Below, piece by piece: positions 1 through 10,203 of a stretch of 64,000 nt of DNA. A program made the translations under genes and the position numbers. The DNA is from Sporosarcina beigongshangi. Lineage in GTDB: Bacteria; Actinomycetota; Actinomycetes; Actinomycetales; Micrococcaceae. Position 1 is the stretch's first letter, and each line of letters starts with the position of its first letter. The notes beneath the pieces are model-generated. The model was given only the letters and a program-made list of their open reading frames with translations, made no database searches and was not told the origin of the DNA. The stretch lies in NCBI RefSeq assembly GCF_016820535.1, contig NZ_JADHDY010000006.1, forward strand, positions 124,001 to 188,000, written 5' to 3'.

Positions 1-793
<793 letters not shown>

Positions 794-1687
794 CTAGGAG
801 GCGTTGAGCGCGTCAGCGCCCGCAACAATCTCGGAGAGCTCCTGCGTAACTTCGGCCTGCCGGGCGTTGTTACGAAGACGCGTGTACTTCTTGATCAAGT
901 CGTTGGCGTTGTCGCCTGCGGACTTCATGGCCCGCTGGCGTGCCGCGAGCTCGGAAGCTGCTGCCTGCAATAGCGCGGAGAAGATGCGTGACTCGATGTA
1001 CCGCGGCAACAGGGCGTCAAGGACGTCCTCCGGCCGGGGCTCGAACTCGTACAGCGGCAACAGGTCGGATGAAGACTCGACTTCTTCTTCAACAACTTCC
1101 AGCGGCAGCAAACGAATTACTGTGGGCTCCTGGACCACCATTGACTTGAACTGGGTGTAAACGACGTGGATTTCATCCACACCACCCTGTTCAAATTCAG
1201 TGGCGAAATCTGCCAGCAAAGCCTCACGGAGTTCACGTGCAGTTTCAAATTCCGGCGCGTCAGTTCCACCGGTCCACACCTTGGCGTAGTCGCGGCCACG
1301 GAAGTCGAAGTACGCCTGCGCCTTGCGGCCGACCAGGTAGGTCGTGACGTCTTTTCCTTCTCCGTGCAGCAACTCGATAAGGTGTTCTGCCTGCTTCAAA
1401 ACGCTGGCAGAGTAGGAACCGGCAAGACCACGGTCGGAAGTCATCACCAATACTGCGGCCCGACGGATGGAATCCGGCTCGGTTGTCAGCGGGTGGTCGA
1501 CCTCGGACTGGGACGCAACGGCAGAAACGGCACGGGTGATCGCATTGGAGTACGGCAATGATGCCGCGACACGCGCACGTGCCTTTCCAATGCGGGACGT
1601 AGCGATCAGTTCCATCGCCTTGAAGATCTTTTGCATCGACGTGGTCGAGGCGATCTTCTGGCGGTAGACCCGGATCTGGGCTCCCAT
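794..1687 (-). CDS. atpG: F1Fo ATP synthase subunit gamma
   Basis: This is the central rotating stalk of the F1 sector, coupling proton flow through Fo to ATP synthesis. The protein is 297 residues. I chose the ATG at 1687 ([12 protein letters not shown]), which is the conserved N-terminus of the family; the open frame extends 18 codons further upstream into a hairpin and should not be used. The N-terminal helix with [14 protein letters not shown] and the C-terminal helix with [20 protein letters not shown] form the family's coiled coil. A 34-base hairpin (1712-1745) sits between atpA and this gene, just upstream of its ribosome-binding site. Confidence 0.97.
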   Translation of the reverse strand: MGAQIRVYRQKIASTTSMQKIFKAMELIATSRIGKARARVAASLPYSNAITRAVSAVASQSEVDHPLTTEPDSIRRAAVLVMTSDRGLAGSYSASVLKQAEHLIELLHGEGKDVTTYLVGRKAQAYFDFRGRDYAKVWTGGTDAPEFETARELREALLADFATEFEQGGVDEIHVVYTQFKSMVVQEPTVIRLLPLEVVEEEVESSSDLLPLYEFEPRPEDVLDALLPRYIESRIFSALLQAAASELAARQRAMKSAGDNANDLIKKYTRLRNNARQAEVTQELSEIVAGADALNAS

Positions 1688-1711
1688 GTTTGTCCTTTCC
1701 TTATCCTTGTT

Positions 1712-1745
1712 CAGGTTGTTGGCCCCGCGAGGGGCCAACAACCTG
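1712..1745 (-). other. Perfect 15-bp hairpin between atpA and atpG
   Basis: Two perfectly complementary 15-base arms (1712-1726 and 1731-1745) enclose a four-base loop. The hairpin occupies most of the 72-base gap between the atpA stop codon (1760) and the atpG start (1687). No T-run follows on the transcribed strand, so it does not look like a simple terminator. Since atpG and atpD lie downstream in the same operon, an RNA-processing, mRNA-stability or partial attenuation role is more plausible. The structure is seen directly; the role is inferred. Confidence 0.85.
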
Positions 1746-1759
1746 CATCAGGGATGGTG

Positions 1760-3397
1760 TCAGCGTTTCTGCTTAACGATCTTTTCCTGGTCGACGTCCT
1801 CGGCGGCAAGCGCATCGAACTCTTCATGGCCGGCGCCAACAAGCTTGTTGTCGCCCTCCCCGAAGAAGCCCTTCTTGAAGTCAACAATGTTGGACTTGAG
1901 TGCCTCAACCGTGGAATCTTCCAGCAAGTTGGTCTCGGCCAGGGTGGTCAGCACCGAGGTCCGCAGGCGAAGGTGCTCGAGGAACTCGGTCTCGAAGCGG
2001 CGTACATCTTCCACCGGGACGTCGTCCAGGTAGCCGTTGGTGCCCATCCAGATTGAAACAACCTGGTTTTCGACCGGGAACGGAGCGTACTGACCCTGCT
2101 TGAGCAGTTCCATCAGGCGTGCACCACGGGTCAGCTGCTGCTTGGAAGCGGCATCCAGATCGGAGGCGAACATGGCGAAGGCCTGCATGTCGCGGTACTG
2201 GGCCAATTCCAGCTTCAACGTACCGGAAACCTTCTTCATGGCCTTCACCTGTGCGGCGCCACCAACGCGGGACACCGAGACACCAACGTCAACAGCGGGG
2301 CGCTGGTTGGCGTTGAAGAGGTCCGACTGGAGGAAGATCTGGCCATCGGTGATGGAGATGACGTTGGTCGGGATGTAGGCCGAGACGTCGTTTGCCTTGG
2401 TTTCAATGATCGGCAGGCCGGTCATTGAACCTGCGCCGAGCTCGTCGGAGAGCTTGGCACAACGTTCCAGAAGGCGCGAGTGCAGGTAGAACACGTCACC
2501 CGGGTATGCCTCGCGGCCCGGCGGGCGGCGCAGCAGCAGTGAAACGGCGCGGTAGGCTTCAGCCTGCTTGGAGAGGTCATCAAACACGATCAGAACGTGC
2601 TTGCCGGCGTACATCCAGTGCTGGCCGATGGCCGAACCGGTGTAGGGAGCCAGGTACTTGAAACCAGCCGGGTCAGATGCCGGGGAGGCAATGATCGTGG
2701 TGTATTCCAAGGCATCGTTGTCAGCCAGGGTCTGGCGGACAGCAGCAATGGTGGAAGCCTTCTGGCCGATTGCCACGTAAACGCAGCGCACCTGCTTCTT
2801 GACATCCCCGGAAGCCCAGTTGGCCTTCTGGTTGATGATGGCGTCGACAGCAAGGGCGGTCTTGCCGGTCTGGCGGTCACCAATGATCAGCTGACGCTGG
2901 CCACGGCCGATCGGGATCATGGCGTCAATGGCCTTCATACCGGTCTGCAGCGGTTCGTGAACCGACTTGCGCTCGGTAACGCCCGGAGCCTGAAGTTCGA
3001 GGGCGCGGCGGCCTTCGGACTCGATCTCGCCCAGGTCATCCATGGGCTGGCCCAAGGGGTCAACGACGCGGCCAAGGAATTTGTCGCCCACCGGCACGGA
3101 GAGGATCTCCCCGGTGCGGTGAACCTGCTGGCCCTCAGCGATGCCGGCGAAGTCGCCCAAGACGACCACACCGATCTCGCGAGTGTCCAGGTTCTGGGCC
3201 AGGCCCAGAGTGCCATCTTCAAATCGAAGAAGCTCGTTGGCCATGACGGAGGGAAGACCCTCCACCTTGGCAATGCCGTCACTTGCCGTGGTGACGCGGC
3301 CAACCTCGACGCGCTCTGCGTTGCCCGGTTCATAGGACGCTGCGAACTCATTCAAGGCATTCCGGACGTCGTCGGCATTGATGGTCAAGTCGGCCAT
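1760..3397 (-). CDS. atpA: F1Fo ATP synthase subunit alpha
   Basis: This is the regulatory alpha subunit of F1, alternating with beta in the hexamer. It is 545 residues, the usual length for Actinobacteria. Seen are the N-terminal beta-barrel domain, the P-loop GDRQTGKTA near residue 173, and the signature [14 protein letters not shown] near residue 370. The C-terminal 25 residues (after FKKGFFGE) are charged and variable, as is common in this group. The start at 3397 ([15 protein letters not shown]) follows a purine-rich stretch. The gene is in the atp operon after atpH. Confidence 0.98.
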   Translation of the reverse strand: MADLTINADDVRNALNEFAASYEPGNAERVEVGRVTTASDGIAKVEGLPSVMANELLRFEDGTLGLAQNLDTREIGVVVLGDFAGIAEGQQVHRTGEILSVPVGDKFLGRVVDPLGQPMDDLGEIESEGRRALELQAPGVTERKSVHEPLQTGMKAIDAMIPIGRGQRQLIIGDRQTGKTALAVDAIINQKANWASGDVKKQVRCVYVAIGQKASTIAAVRQTLADNDALEYTTIIASPASDPAGFKYLAPYTGSAIGQHWMYAGKHVLIVFDDLSKQAEAYRAVSLLLRRPPGREAYPGDVFYLHSRLLERCAKLSDELGAGSMTGLPIIETKANDVSAYIPTNVISITDGQIFLQSDLFNANQRPAVDVGVSVSRVGGAAQVKAMKKVSGTLKLELAQYRDMQAFAMFASDLDAASKQQLTRGARLMELLKQGQYAPFPVENQVVSIWMGTNGYLDDVPVEDVRRFETEFLEHLRLRTSVLTTLAETNLLEDSTVEALKSNIVDFKKGFFGEGDNKLVGAGHEEFDALAAEDVDQEKIVKQKR

Positions 3398-3492
3398 CTG
3401 CAGTCCCTGCTCTCCTAAGTTGTGGCTGCCACCCGTAATGAGTGTGGCGGCAGCCTAAATGTTTGATTCAGTCTGTTGTGGACTGGCTGTCA

Positions 3493-3513
3493 AGGAAACT
3501 ATGGAAGTTTCCT
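3493..3513 (-). other. Small hairpin over the atpH stop codon
   Basis: An 8-base perfect inverted repeat (3493-3500 with 3506-3513, loop of 5) overlaps the last bases of atpH, whose TAG occupies 3512-3514. A second, weaker G+C-rich dyad lies at about 3422-3456, before atpA. Neither is followed by a T-run. They may tune translation or mRNA decay between atpH and atpA; this is inference only. Confidence 0.45.
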
Positions 3514-4327
3514 ACACTGCCAACCGGCGGCGAAGTTCGGCCAGTCGCGTGGCTGCGGTTGCGTCAACAACCTCAGCTCCGACAACTACCTTGATTCCGC
3601 CGACTAATGTCGGGTCGATGTTGACGTTGATCTTCAATTCGCGACCGTAGAGATTGTTCAAGCCGGCCTGCAGGCGTGTGAGCTGCTCATCGCTCAGTGC
3701 ACGAGTGACACTGACCGTGGCAATCCAGAGCTGCTGGCGCTTGGCAACCAATTCCACGAAACGTTGCACCAGGGCCGTGGGCTTGAGCCCTCGGGGGGCT
3801 GTAACGGCCTGGCGGATCAACAGCGTGGCGACCTCGCTTGCCTGCGGGGCAACCTTGCCGGCCAATTCGGCCTTGGCTGCGCCCGAAGCCTGGGGATCGT
3901 CGAAGGCACGCTGCAGATCATGACTGGACCCAACAACACGGATGAACGAGAAGAGGTCGTCTTCCAGCTTCTCCAGGTTGGCAGAGCCGTCACCTTGACC
4001 TTCAGCAATCGCGATTGCCGATGTTGCTGCCAAGACTTCCAGTGCATCGCCCAGGTCACGTGCCGTGCTCCATCGAGCGGCAACCAGTTCCAGGAAGACT
4101 TCCTGCGCCTGGGCACCAACCTTTCCGGAAATCAGCGCAGCGGCCAATGCTGCCTTGTCCGCACTCTGGCGAGTGGGATCGGTCAAGGCGCGGCGCAGGC
4201 CGGCGTTGCTGTCAAGCAGCCCCAAGATGGCGAAGAGATCCTCAGCCAATGCGATCGACGCAGTGGCGAGCTTGGGTTCCAACGACTCCAGGGCCGCTGC
4301 CAATGACTTGCTCGATACACCTGCCAT
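3512..4327 (-). CDS. atpH: F1Fo ATP synthase subunit delta
   Basis: This is the peripheral-stalk delta subunit that holds the F1 head to subunit b. At 271 residues it is much longer than the ~180 of E. coli, which is typical of actinobacterial AtpH with its N-terminal extension. The conserved C-terminal delta signature is seen as LKINVNIDPTLVGGIKVVVG near residue 240, with the DATAATRL tail after it. The ATG at 4327 overlaps the atpF stop codon by one base, implying translational coupling. Confidence 0.95.
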   Translation of the reverse strand: MAGVSSKSLAAALESLEPKLATASIALAEDLFAILGLLDSNAGLRRALTDPTRQSADKAALAAALISGKVGAQAQEVFLELVAARWSTARDLGDALEVLAATSAIAIAEGQGDGSANLEKLEDDLFSFIRVVGSSHDLQRAFDDPQASGAAKAELAGKVAPQASEVATLLIRQAVTAPRGLKPTALVQRFVELVAKRQQLWIATVSVTRALSDEQLTRLQAGLNNLYGRELKINVNIDPTLVGGIKVVVGAEVVDATAATRLAELRRRLAV

Positions 4328-4878
4328 TACTTCGATGCACCCGCGTTCGACTGGTTTTCCAGATCGGCGAGGAAGCGCTCAACCACGCGGTTGGAACGCG
4401 CGTCATCGTCGAGTGCTTCGCCAACGATCTTGCTTGCCAGCGATGTGGCCAGGGTGCCAACCTCGTTGCGGAGGGAGTTCACTGCGGCAACACGCTCGGA
4501 TTCGATCTGCACCTGGGCCTGTGCGGTGATGCGTGCAGATTCCTCTGCCGCCTTCTCCTTCAGGTCTGCCAGGATCTGGGCACCTTCTGCACGGGCGGCC
4601 TCACGGATGCCGTTGGCTTCCGTACGGGCGTCCATGAGCTGGGCCTTGTACTGCTCCAAGAGGGCGTTAGCTTCGGCCTGAGCCTCTTCTGCCTTCTCGA
4701 TCCCACCCTCGATGGCTTCTACACGGTCCGTGTATGACTTCTCAAAGGATGGTGCGATGAACTTCGTCACCACAAAGAGCAGGACAGCGAAAGATACAGC
4801 GGTGACTAGAACTTCCCACCAGTTGGGACCCAGTGGGTTTGCACCCTCGCTAGCGAGAATTACTGCTGCGGTAACCAT
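4327..4878 (-). CDS. atpF: F1Fo ATP synthase subunit b
   Basis: This is the membrane-anchored peripheral stalk subunit b. The 183-residue protein has a short N-terminal periplasmic segment, one transmembrane helix (about residues 22-42, WWEVLVTAVSFAVLLFVV), and a long charged alpha-helical region rich in Ala, Glu, Arg and Lys that forms the dimeric stalk. The start at 4878 gives MVTAAVILASEG. It overlaps atpH by one base and follows atpE by 76 bases. Confidence 0.96.
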   Translation of the reverse strand: MVTAAVILASEGANPLGPNWWEVLVTAVSFAVLLFVVTKFIAPSFEKSYTDRVEAIEGGIEKAEEAQAEANALLEQYKAQLMDARTEANGIREAARAEGAQILADLKEKAAEESARITAQAQVQIESERVAAVNSLRNEVGTLATSLASKIVGEALDDDARSNRVVERFLADLENQSNAGASK

Positions 4879-4954
4879 TTCTCACTTATCCTTAATCTGA
4901 TTTTTGTCCATGAACAATTCGTTGCCCGAAAATTCGGGACGAGAAGTCTTTGGA

Positions 4955-5164
4955 CTAGACGCCAACGACGAAGGCGAAGACCAGGCCAAGAATTGCCAGT
5001 GCTTCGGCAAGTGCGAAGCCAAGCATTGCGATGGGCTGCAGGATGCGCTGTGCTTCCGGCTGGCGTGCTACACCGTTGATGTAGGCGGCGAAGATCATGC
5101 CCACGCCAATTGCCGAACCGATAGCAGCCAGGCCGTAGCCGATCATATTCAGGGAGCCGTGCAT
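4955..5164 (-). CDS. atpE: F1Fo ATP synthase subunit c (proton ring)
   Basis: This is the proteolipid that forms the rotating proton-carrying ring of Fo. The 69-residue protein has two hydrophobic helices joined by the polar loop ARQPEAQ. The proton-binding glutamate lies in the second helix ([12 protein letters not shown]). Glycine repeats in the first helix ([10 protein letters not shown]) allow tight ring packing. The 82-base leader between atpB and atpE contains a short 5-bp hairpin (5186-5200) and a GGAA-type ribosome-binding site; enhanced translation of atpE relative to its neighbours is usual because many copies are needed per ring. Confidence 0.97.
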   Translation of the reverse strand: MHGSLNMIGYGLAAIGSAIGVGMIFAAYINGVARQPEAQRILQPIAMLGFALAEALAILGLVFAFVVGV

Positions 5165-5246
5165 TATTGTGTTCCTTTCAAGATACCGGCGTTGTGCCGG
5201 CAGGTTGTGAGGTGATTCTTTTTATTCGAGAAAAATTGTGGTGGTG

Positions 5247-6059
5247 CTAGTGTGCGTCGGCGTCCAGGGCACCCTGGACGTAGAGCGCGGTCAGCAGGGT
5301 GAAGACAAACGCCTGCAGGACCATGATCAGCAGTTCAAGGAAGTACATGGCTACCGAACCTGCAATGACTGCAAAGCCGGTGGCCTGGAGCAGGATGTTG
5401 TCCTGTTCCGTGATGAGGTACTCCGCGCCACTGCCTGCCAGGATCACAATCATGTGTCCGGCCAGCATCGTCGCCATCAAACGCAGCGAGTGCGTCATGG
5501 GGCGGACAATGAAGTTTGAGATGATTTCCAGCGGCACCAGCAGCGGCAGGATCCATACGGGAACACCCTGGGGAACTACTGCCAGCTTGAAGTAGCGCAG
5601 GCCGTGCTTGCGCACGCCAACCGTGATCCACGTGAAGTAGATGATCGCGGCGATCGCATAGGCGCTGCCTGCGTGGGAGAAGGAGGGCAACTGGATAAAG
5701 GGAATGGCACCGAAGATGTTGTTCAGCAGCACAAACGTGAACACCGTGAAGAGCAGCGGGACCCAGGGGCGGAAGTTTTTCTCGCCCATGATGTCGCGGC
5801 CAATGGTGTTGCGTGCGAAGTTGTAGAAACCTTCAGCAAAGAACTGGGCCTTGCCCGGCACAAGTTTCGGGCTGCGGATCGCAGCCTTGAAGAACCAGGC
5901 AATGATGATCACCGAAACGATGACCACCAGCATCTGCTTGCCAAATCCCGTGCCGTACGGTGCCAGCCACGGGATGATGTCTGGAAGATGGGTGTCACTA
6001 ATAGTTGGTGGGACGAAGCCACCGTCATTCGAGGCCATCGGAAGCGCAAACGCGTTCAA
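5247..6059 (-). CDS. atpB: F1Fo ATP synthase subunit a
   Basis: This is the stator channel subunit of Fo that passes protons to the c ring. I start it at the TTG at 6059 (LNAFALPMASNDGG, 270 residues) because AGAGAGGA lies seven bases upstream; the open frame allows a start at 6095, but no ribosome-binding site is seen there. Several transmembrane helices are visible. The essential arginine helix is SLRLMATMLAGHMI, near residue 200. The C-terminus (YVQGALDADAH) is typical of the family in this group. Confidence 0.95.
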   Translation of the reverse strand: MNAFALPMASNDGGFVPPTISDTHLPDIIPWLAPYGTGFGKQMLVVIVSVIIIAWFFKAAIRSPKLVPGKAQFFAEGFYNFARNTIGRDIMGEKNFRPWVPLLFTVFTFVLLNNIFGAIPFIQLPSFSHAGSAYAIAAIIYFTWITVGVRKHGLRYFKLAVVPQGVPVWILPLLVPLEIISNFIVRPMTHSLRLMATMLAGHMIVILAGSGAEYLITEQDNILLQATGFAVIAGSVAMYFLELLIMVLQAFVFTLLTALYVQGALDADAH

Positions 6060-6150
6060 CGCGCTGTCCTCTCTGCAGTTTCGGTCATAGGGCAAAAATG
6101 GTGGTCCATCACTGGATGGTCAGCACCGTGAAAAAGTCTGATGGTGGGCT

Positions 6151-6405
6151 TCATTGCGGGGTGCCATCATCGTCAGCGGCCATGCGTTGATGATGCCGTG
6201 CCAGAAAGTACCCGCACACCGCACCCACAGGGAGGGCAGCGAACACAATCCATGACGCATGCAACAAAAAGTCCAGTCCCCACCCTATCAAACCCCAGAG
6301 CAGGATTCCGCCAATAATATACGTATAGTCGAGCTTCCCGCCCTTGGACTTCGACGGAATCACCACGTGGTCCGGCTTGTCGGGCCGGGAACTTTTCTTC
6401 GTCAT
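6151..6405 (-). CDS. Small membrane protein of the atp operon (AtpZ/AtpI-like)
   Basis: This 84-residue protein lies between the AtpI-like gene (three-base gap) and atpB. The N-terminus is basic and polar (MTKKSSRPDKPDHVV). Two hydrophobic segments follow (about residues 28-46 and 50-68), with a GWGLDFLLHASW motif between them and a charged tail. Two-helix proteins at this place in atp operons are usually annotated as AtpZ/AtpI-family assembly or ion-supply factors. The size and topology fit, but the exact family is an inference from position. Confidence 0.75.
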   Translation of the reverse strand: MTKKSSRPDKPDHVVIPSKSKGGKLDYTYIIGGILLWGLIGWGLDFLLHASWIVFAALPVGAVCGYFLARHHQRMAADDDGTPQ

Positions 6406-6408
6406 AAT

Positions 6409-6921
6409 CTAGGATCCTTCACCTTCCGGCTCGGTTGCGGGATCGACCGCACCCTTCGCAGGCGTTTGAACATCGTTGAAGAACAGGAACCGCTGCTTGG
6501 AGAAAATAACCACTTCGGTGGCCTGCCAAATCAGCACGCAGGCCACGGCCGCGCCGGCAAACCATGGCCTGTTCAGCCACCCCGGGGTTCCCAGGTAGAA
6601 GAGCACAGCGCCAAATCCGAGGACCTTGACAAAATACGTCATGATGAAAATGCCCATGACGGCTTCAGGCCTGGTTCGGGCAAACAGGTGGCCGGCCAGC
6701 AGGCTCAGGCCAAAGAAGGCCATCACCAGCACGGAACCGAAGAGCACGCTCACCACACCCGCACCGTCAGTGAAGATGATGGCTGCGCCGGCCATGGCCA
6801 CGACGGCCAGGCCAACCACTGCAACACACCGTTTCAGGATGTTCCAGCTGGGGCTCTGAGTGGGACCGGACACCGGCAAGTGGCCGCTGGCGGCACTGGT
6901 GCGGGCGCTATTGTCCTTCAT
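6409..6921 (-). CDS. AtpI-like membrane protein, first gene of the atp operon
   Basis: The 170-residue protein has four predicted membrane helices (about residues 29-50, 55-78, 87-112 and 120-140) between a polar N-terminus and a Pro/Glu-rich C-terminal tail. Four-helix proteins just upstream of atpB correspond to AtpI, which helps assemble the c ring or supplies magnesium in other bacteria. The start at 6921 (MKDNSARTS) is preceded by a GGAGT ribosome-binding site. Function here is inferred from position and topology. The 128-base upstream gap is the likely atp operon promoter. Confidence 0.8.
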   Translation of the reverse strand: MKDNSARTSAASGHLPVSGPTQSPSWNILKRCVAVVGLAVVAMAGAAIIFTDGAGVVSVLFGSVLVMAFFGLSLLAGHLFARTRPEAVMGIFIMTYFVKVLGFGAVLFYLGTPGWLNRPWFAGAAVACVLIWQATEVVIFSKQRFLFFNDVQTPAKGAVDPATEPEGEGS

Positions 6922-6990
6922 GGGAACTCCAGTGATTGGGGAGGAATGCCAGCCATCGGCATTCCGTGGATCACGGCGCGGGCAAAGCTT

Positions 6991-7018
6991 CGGTGACTGT
7001 CACCGGAAATAAATTCTA
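6991..7018 (-). promoter_or_regulatory. Candidate atp operon promoter and 5' dyad
   Basis: On the minus strand a TAGAAT hexamer (7013-7018), preceded by TG, resembles an extended -10 box; no good -35 box is seen. A perfect 7-1-7 dyad (CGGTGAC, T, GTCACCG; 6991-7005) begins where transcription would start. It could be a 5'-end stabilising hairpin on the operon mRNA or a repressor site. Both readings are inference. Confidence 0.4.
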
Positions 7019-7049
7019 CACGACATAGAACTTGTTGCCGACCCAACGA

Positions 7050-8123
7050 TCACACCTCTGACCCAGACGCGCCATTTTCACCATTCGTCCCCGAACCGGC
7101 GGAACGCCGCAGCATCCAGCCCTGGAACCAGGTGGGCGTGCGCAGGTAGGCAAGCACGACGGCGAATCCGGCCGTTGTGGCCACCACCTGGACCGTCTCG
7201 CTCCCCTGTGCGGCGATGATGCCCAGGATGCTGACCAGGACCGTGGCTGCGCACACCACGGCAGTGGCCTGAATGTGGCTGAGCCCCACGATGGTCAGCC
7301 GCTGGTACACGTGCTGGCGGTGCGCCGCATACCACCGCTCCCCCGCGATCAGGCGGCGCAGGAACGTCACAAAGGTGTCGATCAGGTAGATCAGGACCGG
7401 GGAGAAGATGTATTCGACCGGCACGCCGGCAAGGAAGGCGCACATGGCGGTCACGGCGATCGAGGCGCCCAGCAGGTAGCTGCCCACGTCCCCCAGGAAG
7501 ACGCGGTTGCGGCTGAGGTTCCACGGCAGGAAGCCCGTGAACGCCATGGCGATGGCGATGCCGGCGTACACCAGCCAGGCGTGGCCGCTCACCATGCCGG
7601 CGTAGGCGTAAAAACCGCCCACCAGGAGCCCGTGGCTGCCGGAGATGCCGTTGATGCCGTCCATGAAGTTGGCAACGTTGATGTAGGCGGCCACGGCCAG
7701 CGCACCGACAGGGATGAGCCACAGCTGCTGCTGGCCTGGATCGATCAGCGCCACTATCGCAGTCGCCACGGCACCTACGCCCAGCTGCAAGCCGGCCCGC
7801 ACCTTGACCGAGAGGCCGCGGATGTCCTCAATCCAGCCGATGGCTGCGGCAGCCAGCACGACGCCGAGAATCACCAGCAGTGTCAGGACACTCTTGTGCG
7901 CGTCCCCGGTTTGCGGAAGGAACACGGCGGCGAGCACCGCGGCGGCGAGGGCGGCCGCCGTCGTAATTCCCATGCCGCGGATGGTGGGTGTGGTGTGCGA
8001 GGAGCGCGCGTTGGGGACGTCAAGGACGCCGGCGCGGGCCAGCAGCGGCCGCACAAACAGCGGAAGGACCAAGGCAAGTCCCAGCGCGATGGCGCCAACG
8101 GTGATTTGTGCCCAGGTTTCCAT
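7050..8123 (-). CDS. Polyprenyl-phosphate sugar-1-phosphate transferase (WecA/WbpL/MraY family)
   Basis: This integral membrane enzyme of 357 residues with about ten hydrophobic helices transfers a sugar-1-phosphate from a nucleotide sugar to a polyprenyl phosphate, starting a cell-surface glycan. The family's catalytic cytoplasmic motifs are visible: NVANFMDGINGISG near residue 150 and FLGDVGSYLLG near residue 210. A basic loop (LIAGERWYAAHRQHVYQRL) with the family's conserved histidines lies near residue 265. Its ATG overlaps the stop codon of the upstream dehydratase gene by one base, so they form one transcript. Pairing with a WbpM-like dehydratase favours the WbpL branch over TagO, but the substrate cannot be read from sequence. 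Confidence 0.88.
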   Translation of the reverse strand: METWAQITVGAIALGLALVLPLFVRPLLARAGVLDVPNARSSHTTPTIRGMGITTAAALAAAVLAAVFLPQTGDAHKSVLTLLVILGVVLAAAAIGWIEDIRGLSVKVRAGLQLGVGAVATAIVALIDPGQQQLWLIPVGALAVAAYINVANFMDGINGISGSHGLLVGGFYAYAGMVSGHAWLVYAGIAIAMAFTGFLPWNLSRNRVFLGDVGSYLLGASIAVTAMCAFLAGVPVEYIFSPVLIYLIDTFVTFLRRLIAGERWYAAHRQHVYQRLTIVGLSHIQATAVVCAATVLVSILGIIAAQGSETVQVVATTAGFAVVLAYLRTPTWFQGWMLRRSAGSGTNGENGASGSEV

Positions 8124-10066
8124 CAGGCACCTGCCGCGACGTCGCCGTCGGATTCATCAATGCTGGGCGCGTCCGGCCCGGCCTCTTCCCGGCAGCGCTG
8201 CAGCCACAGCTCCAGGTCCAGGTCGGCGGGGTCCAGCGGGCGGGCGTGCGTGTGCGAGATCTTGGCGTGGCCGTCAGGGTCCTGGACCTCATCGTCGCCG
8301 GTGAGCTGCTCATGGAGCTTCTCCGAGGGGCGCAGGCCGGTGATCTTGATTTTGATGTCCTTGCCGGACATGGCGATCATGCGCTCGGCAACGTCCATGA
8401 TCCGCACGGGCTCGCCCATGTCCAGGATGAGCACGTCGCCGCCGTGGCCGATGGCGCCTGCCTGGATGACGAGCTGGCAGGCCTCCGGGATGGTCATGAA
8501 GAAGCGGGTCACGTCGGGATGGGTGACGGTGACGGGGCCGCCTTTGTTGATCTGGTCGGTGAACAGCGGCAGCATGGAGCCGCGGCTGCCGATCACGTTG
8601 CCGAAGCGGACGGAGACGTAGCGCTTGCCGGTCACCCCCGCCATCCATGAGGTGAGCTTTTCCGCGGCGCGCTTGGAGTGGCCCAGCGCCGTGGTGGGGC
8701 TGGCAGCCTTGTCGGTGGAGACGTTGACGTAGGTTTCGACATCAACGCTGCGGGCGGCCTCCAGGACGTTGAGGGAGCCGATGACGTTGGTCTTCCAGCC
8801 CTCCTCGGGGTACATCTGCAGCAGCGGGGCATGCTTGAGCGCCGCGGCGTGGAACACCACCTCGGGGCGGCGCTTGGCGAAGATCTCGGTGAGTGCGTCG
8901 GCGTCGCGAATGTCCGCCAGAACAATGTTCTTGTTGTCCAGGAGCCCGTGGCCCTCAATGGAGAGCTGGGTGTGCTGCAGCCCGGACTCGTCCCTGTCCA
9001 GCATCATGAGCTCGGCCGGCTCAAAGCCGCTGAGTTGGCGGCACAGTTCGGAGCCGATGGAGCCGCCCGCGCCCGTCACCAGGACTCGTTTGCCCTTGAC
9101 GTAGCCGGCGATCTGCTCCACTTGGGTTTCCACCGGCGTGCGGCCGATGAGGTCCGCGACATCGATTTCGCGGAAGTCGGTGAGCCCGCCCTTGTTGCCG
9201 TTGCCCGTCTCGGGGCTGAGCATGTCCTGCAGCGGCGGCAGGACCAGGACCTTGACGCCCAGGCCGGAGACGCTGTCGGAGATTTGCCGGATGCGCTTGG
9301 AATCCAGGTGCGCCATGGCCAGGACCACCACGGTGGATTTGGTGCGCTTGATGATTTCCGGCAGCTCATGGCCGCCGCCCAGCACGCCCACGGAGCTGAG
9401 GCGAAGGTGCTTCTTGGAGGTGTTGTCGTCGATCAGGCCGACGGGGACGTACGGGGAGTCCGGGTCCTGGACCATCCGGGTCACGAGGGAGTTGCCCAGG
9501 AAGCCGGCACCGTAGATCAGGGTGCGCTGGGCTTCTTCGCCAAACGTGGGCTTGCCTTCGACGTAGAGCCGCTTCGCGTACCGCACCGCAGCCATGGACA
9601 GCGCCGCGAATGGGAAGGCGATGATGGCCACGGAGCGGGCAATGTGCAGTTCGTTGATGAAAATGGAAAGCACAATGCTGACCACCACGCCAACGATCAG
9701 GGTCACGGCGATGAGCACGCGGGCCTCGGCGATGCTGCCAAAGGTGTACCGGCCGCGGTACAGGGCCATGTACCAGCCCACGATCAGCTGTGTGGCGACG
9801 GCCACCGTGATGACGATCGCCAGGCCGGGGAAGTTGATGAGCCGCACGTCCAACTCATAGCGCAGGAGGACGGCAAGACTGAGGGCCACCGCCCAGGCCA
9901 GTGAATCGAGGGCAGCCTGTGACCAAAGCCACAGCTTGGGTTTGCTTTCGCCGTCCCCGGAAGAAAATGCGGTATTCCCGCCTGGCTGTGCACTGGTGGT
10001 ATTCAACGTAATTCGTATTTTCCGTATTCGTCCGGGGTAATCGGGAGTCTGAGCCGTCCGGGCCAT
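8123..10066 (-). CDS. Membrane-bound NDP-sugar 4,6-dehydratase (WbpM/CapD/FlaA1-like)
   Basis: This polysaccharide biosynthesis protein has about 647 residues. The N-terminal part has four hydrophobic helices (about residues 45-150). It is followed by a CoA-binding-like Rossmann region (YGAGFLGNSLVTRM) and then a C-terminal short-chain dehydrogenase domain, with nucleotide-binding GAGGSIGSELCRQL near residue 335. The family usually turns UDP-GlcNAc into a 4-keto-6-deoxy sugar. The region where YxxxK is expected reads STDKAASPTTALGHSKRAAEK, i.e. the tyrosine is replaced as in many large WbpM enzymes. The start is uncertain: the ATG at 10066 is used, but a GTG at 10081 and a TTG at 10006 are also possible and none has a clear ribosome-binding site. 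Confidence 0.88.
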   Translation of the reverse strand: MARTAQTPDYPGRIRKIRITLNTTSAQPGGNTAFSSGDGESKPKLWLWSQAALDSLAWAVALSLAVLLRYELDVRLINFPGLAIVITVAVATQLIVGWYMALYRGRYTFGSIAEARVLIAVTLIVGVVVSIVLSIFINELHIARSVAIIAFPFAALSMAAVRYAKRLYVEGKPTFGEEAQRTLIYGAGFLGNSLVTRMVQDPDSPYVPVGLIDDNTSKKHLRLSSVGVLGGGHELPEIIKRTKSTVVVLAMAHLDSKRIRQISDSVSGLGVKVLVLPPLQDMLSPETGNGNKGGLTDFREIDVADLIGRTPVETQVEQIAGYVKGKRVLVTGAGGSIGSELCRQLSGFEPAELMMLDRDESGLQHTQLSIEGHGLLDNKNIVLADIRDADALTEIFAKRRPEVVFHAAALKHAPLLQMYPEEGWKTNVIGSLNVLEAARSVDVETYVNVSTDKAASPTTALGHSKRAAEKLTSWMAGVTGKRYVSVRFGNVIGSRGSMLPLFTDQINKGGPVTVTHPDVTRFFMTIPEACQLVIQAGAIGHGGDVLILDMGEPVRIMDVAERMIAMSGKDIKIKITGLRPSEKLHEQLTGDDEVQDPDGHAKISHTHARPLDPADLDLELWLQRCREEAGPDAPSIDESDGDVAAGA

Positions 10067-10203
10067 GGCGCAACAACGCACCCATGCATGGCTGTACTAA
10101 ACTGGAGGCTACACATGAATAGTAATCCCTCCAGGCGGTTACTCACTGATAAGTCGTACCGGATGCCCTGAACGCCGAGGGCACCACCCGAGAGGAACCC
10201 CCC

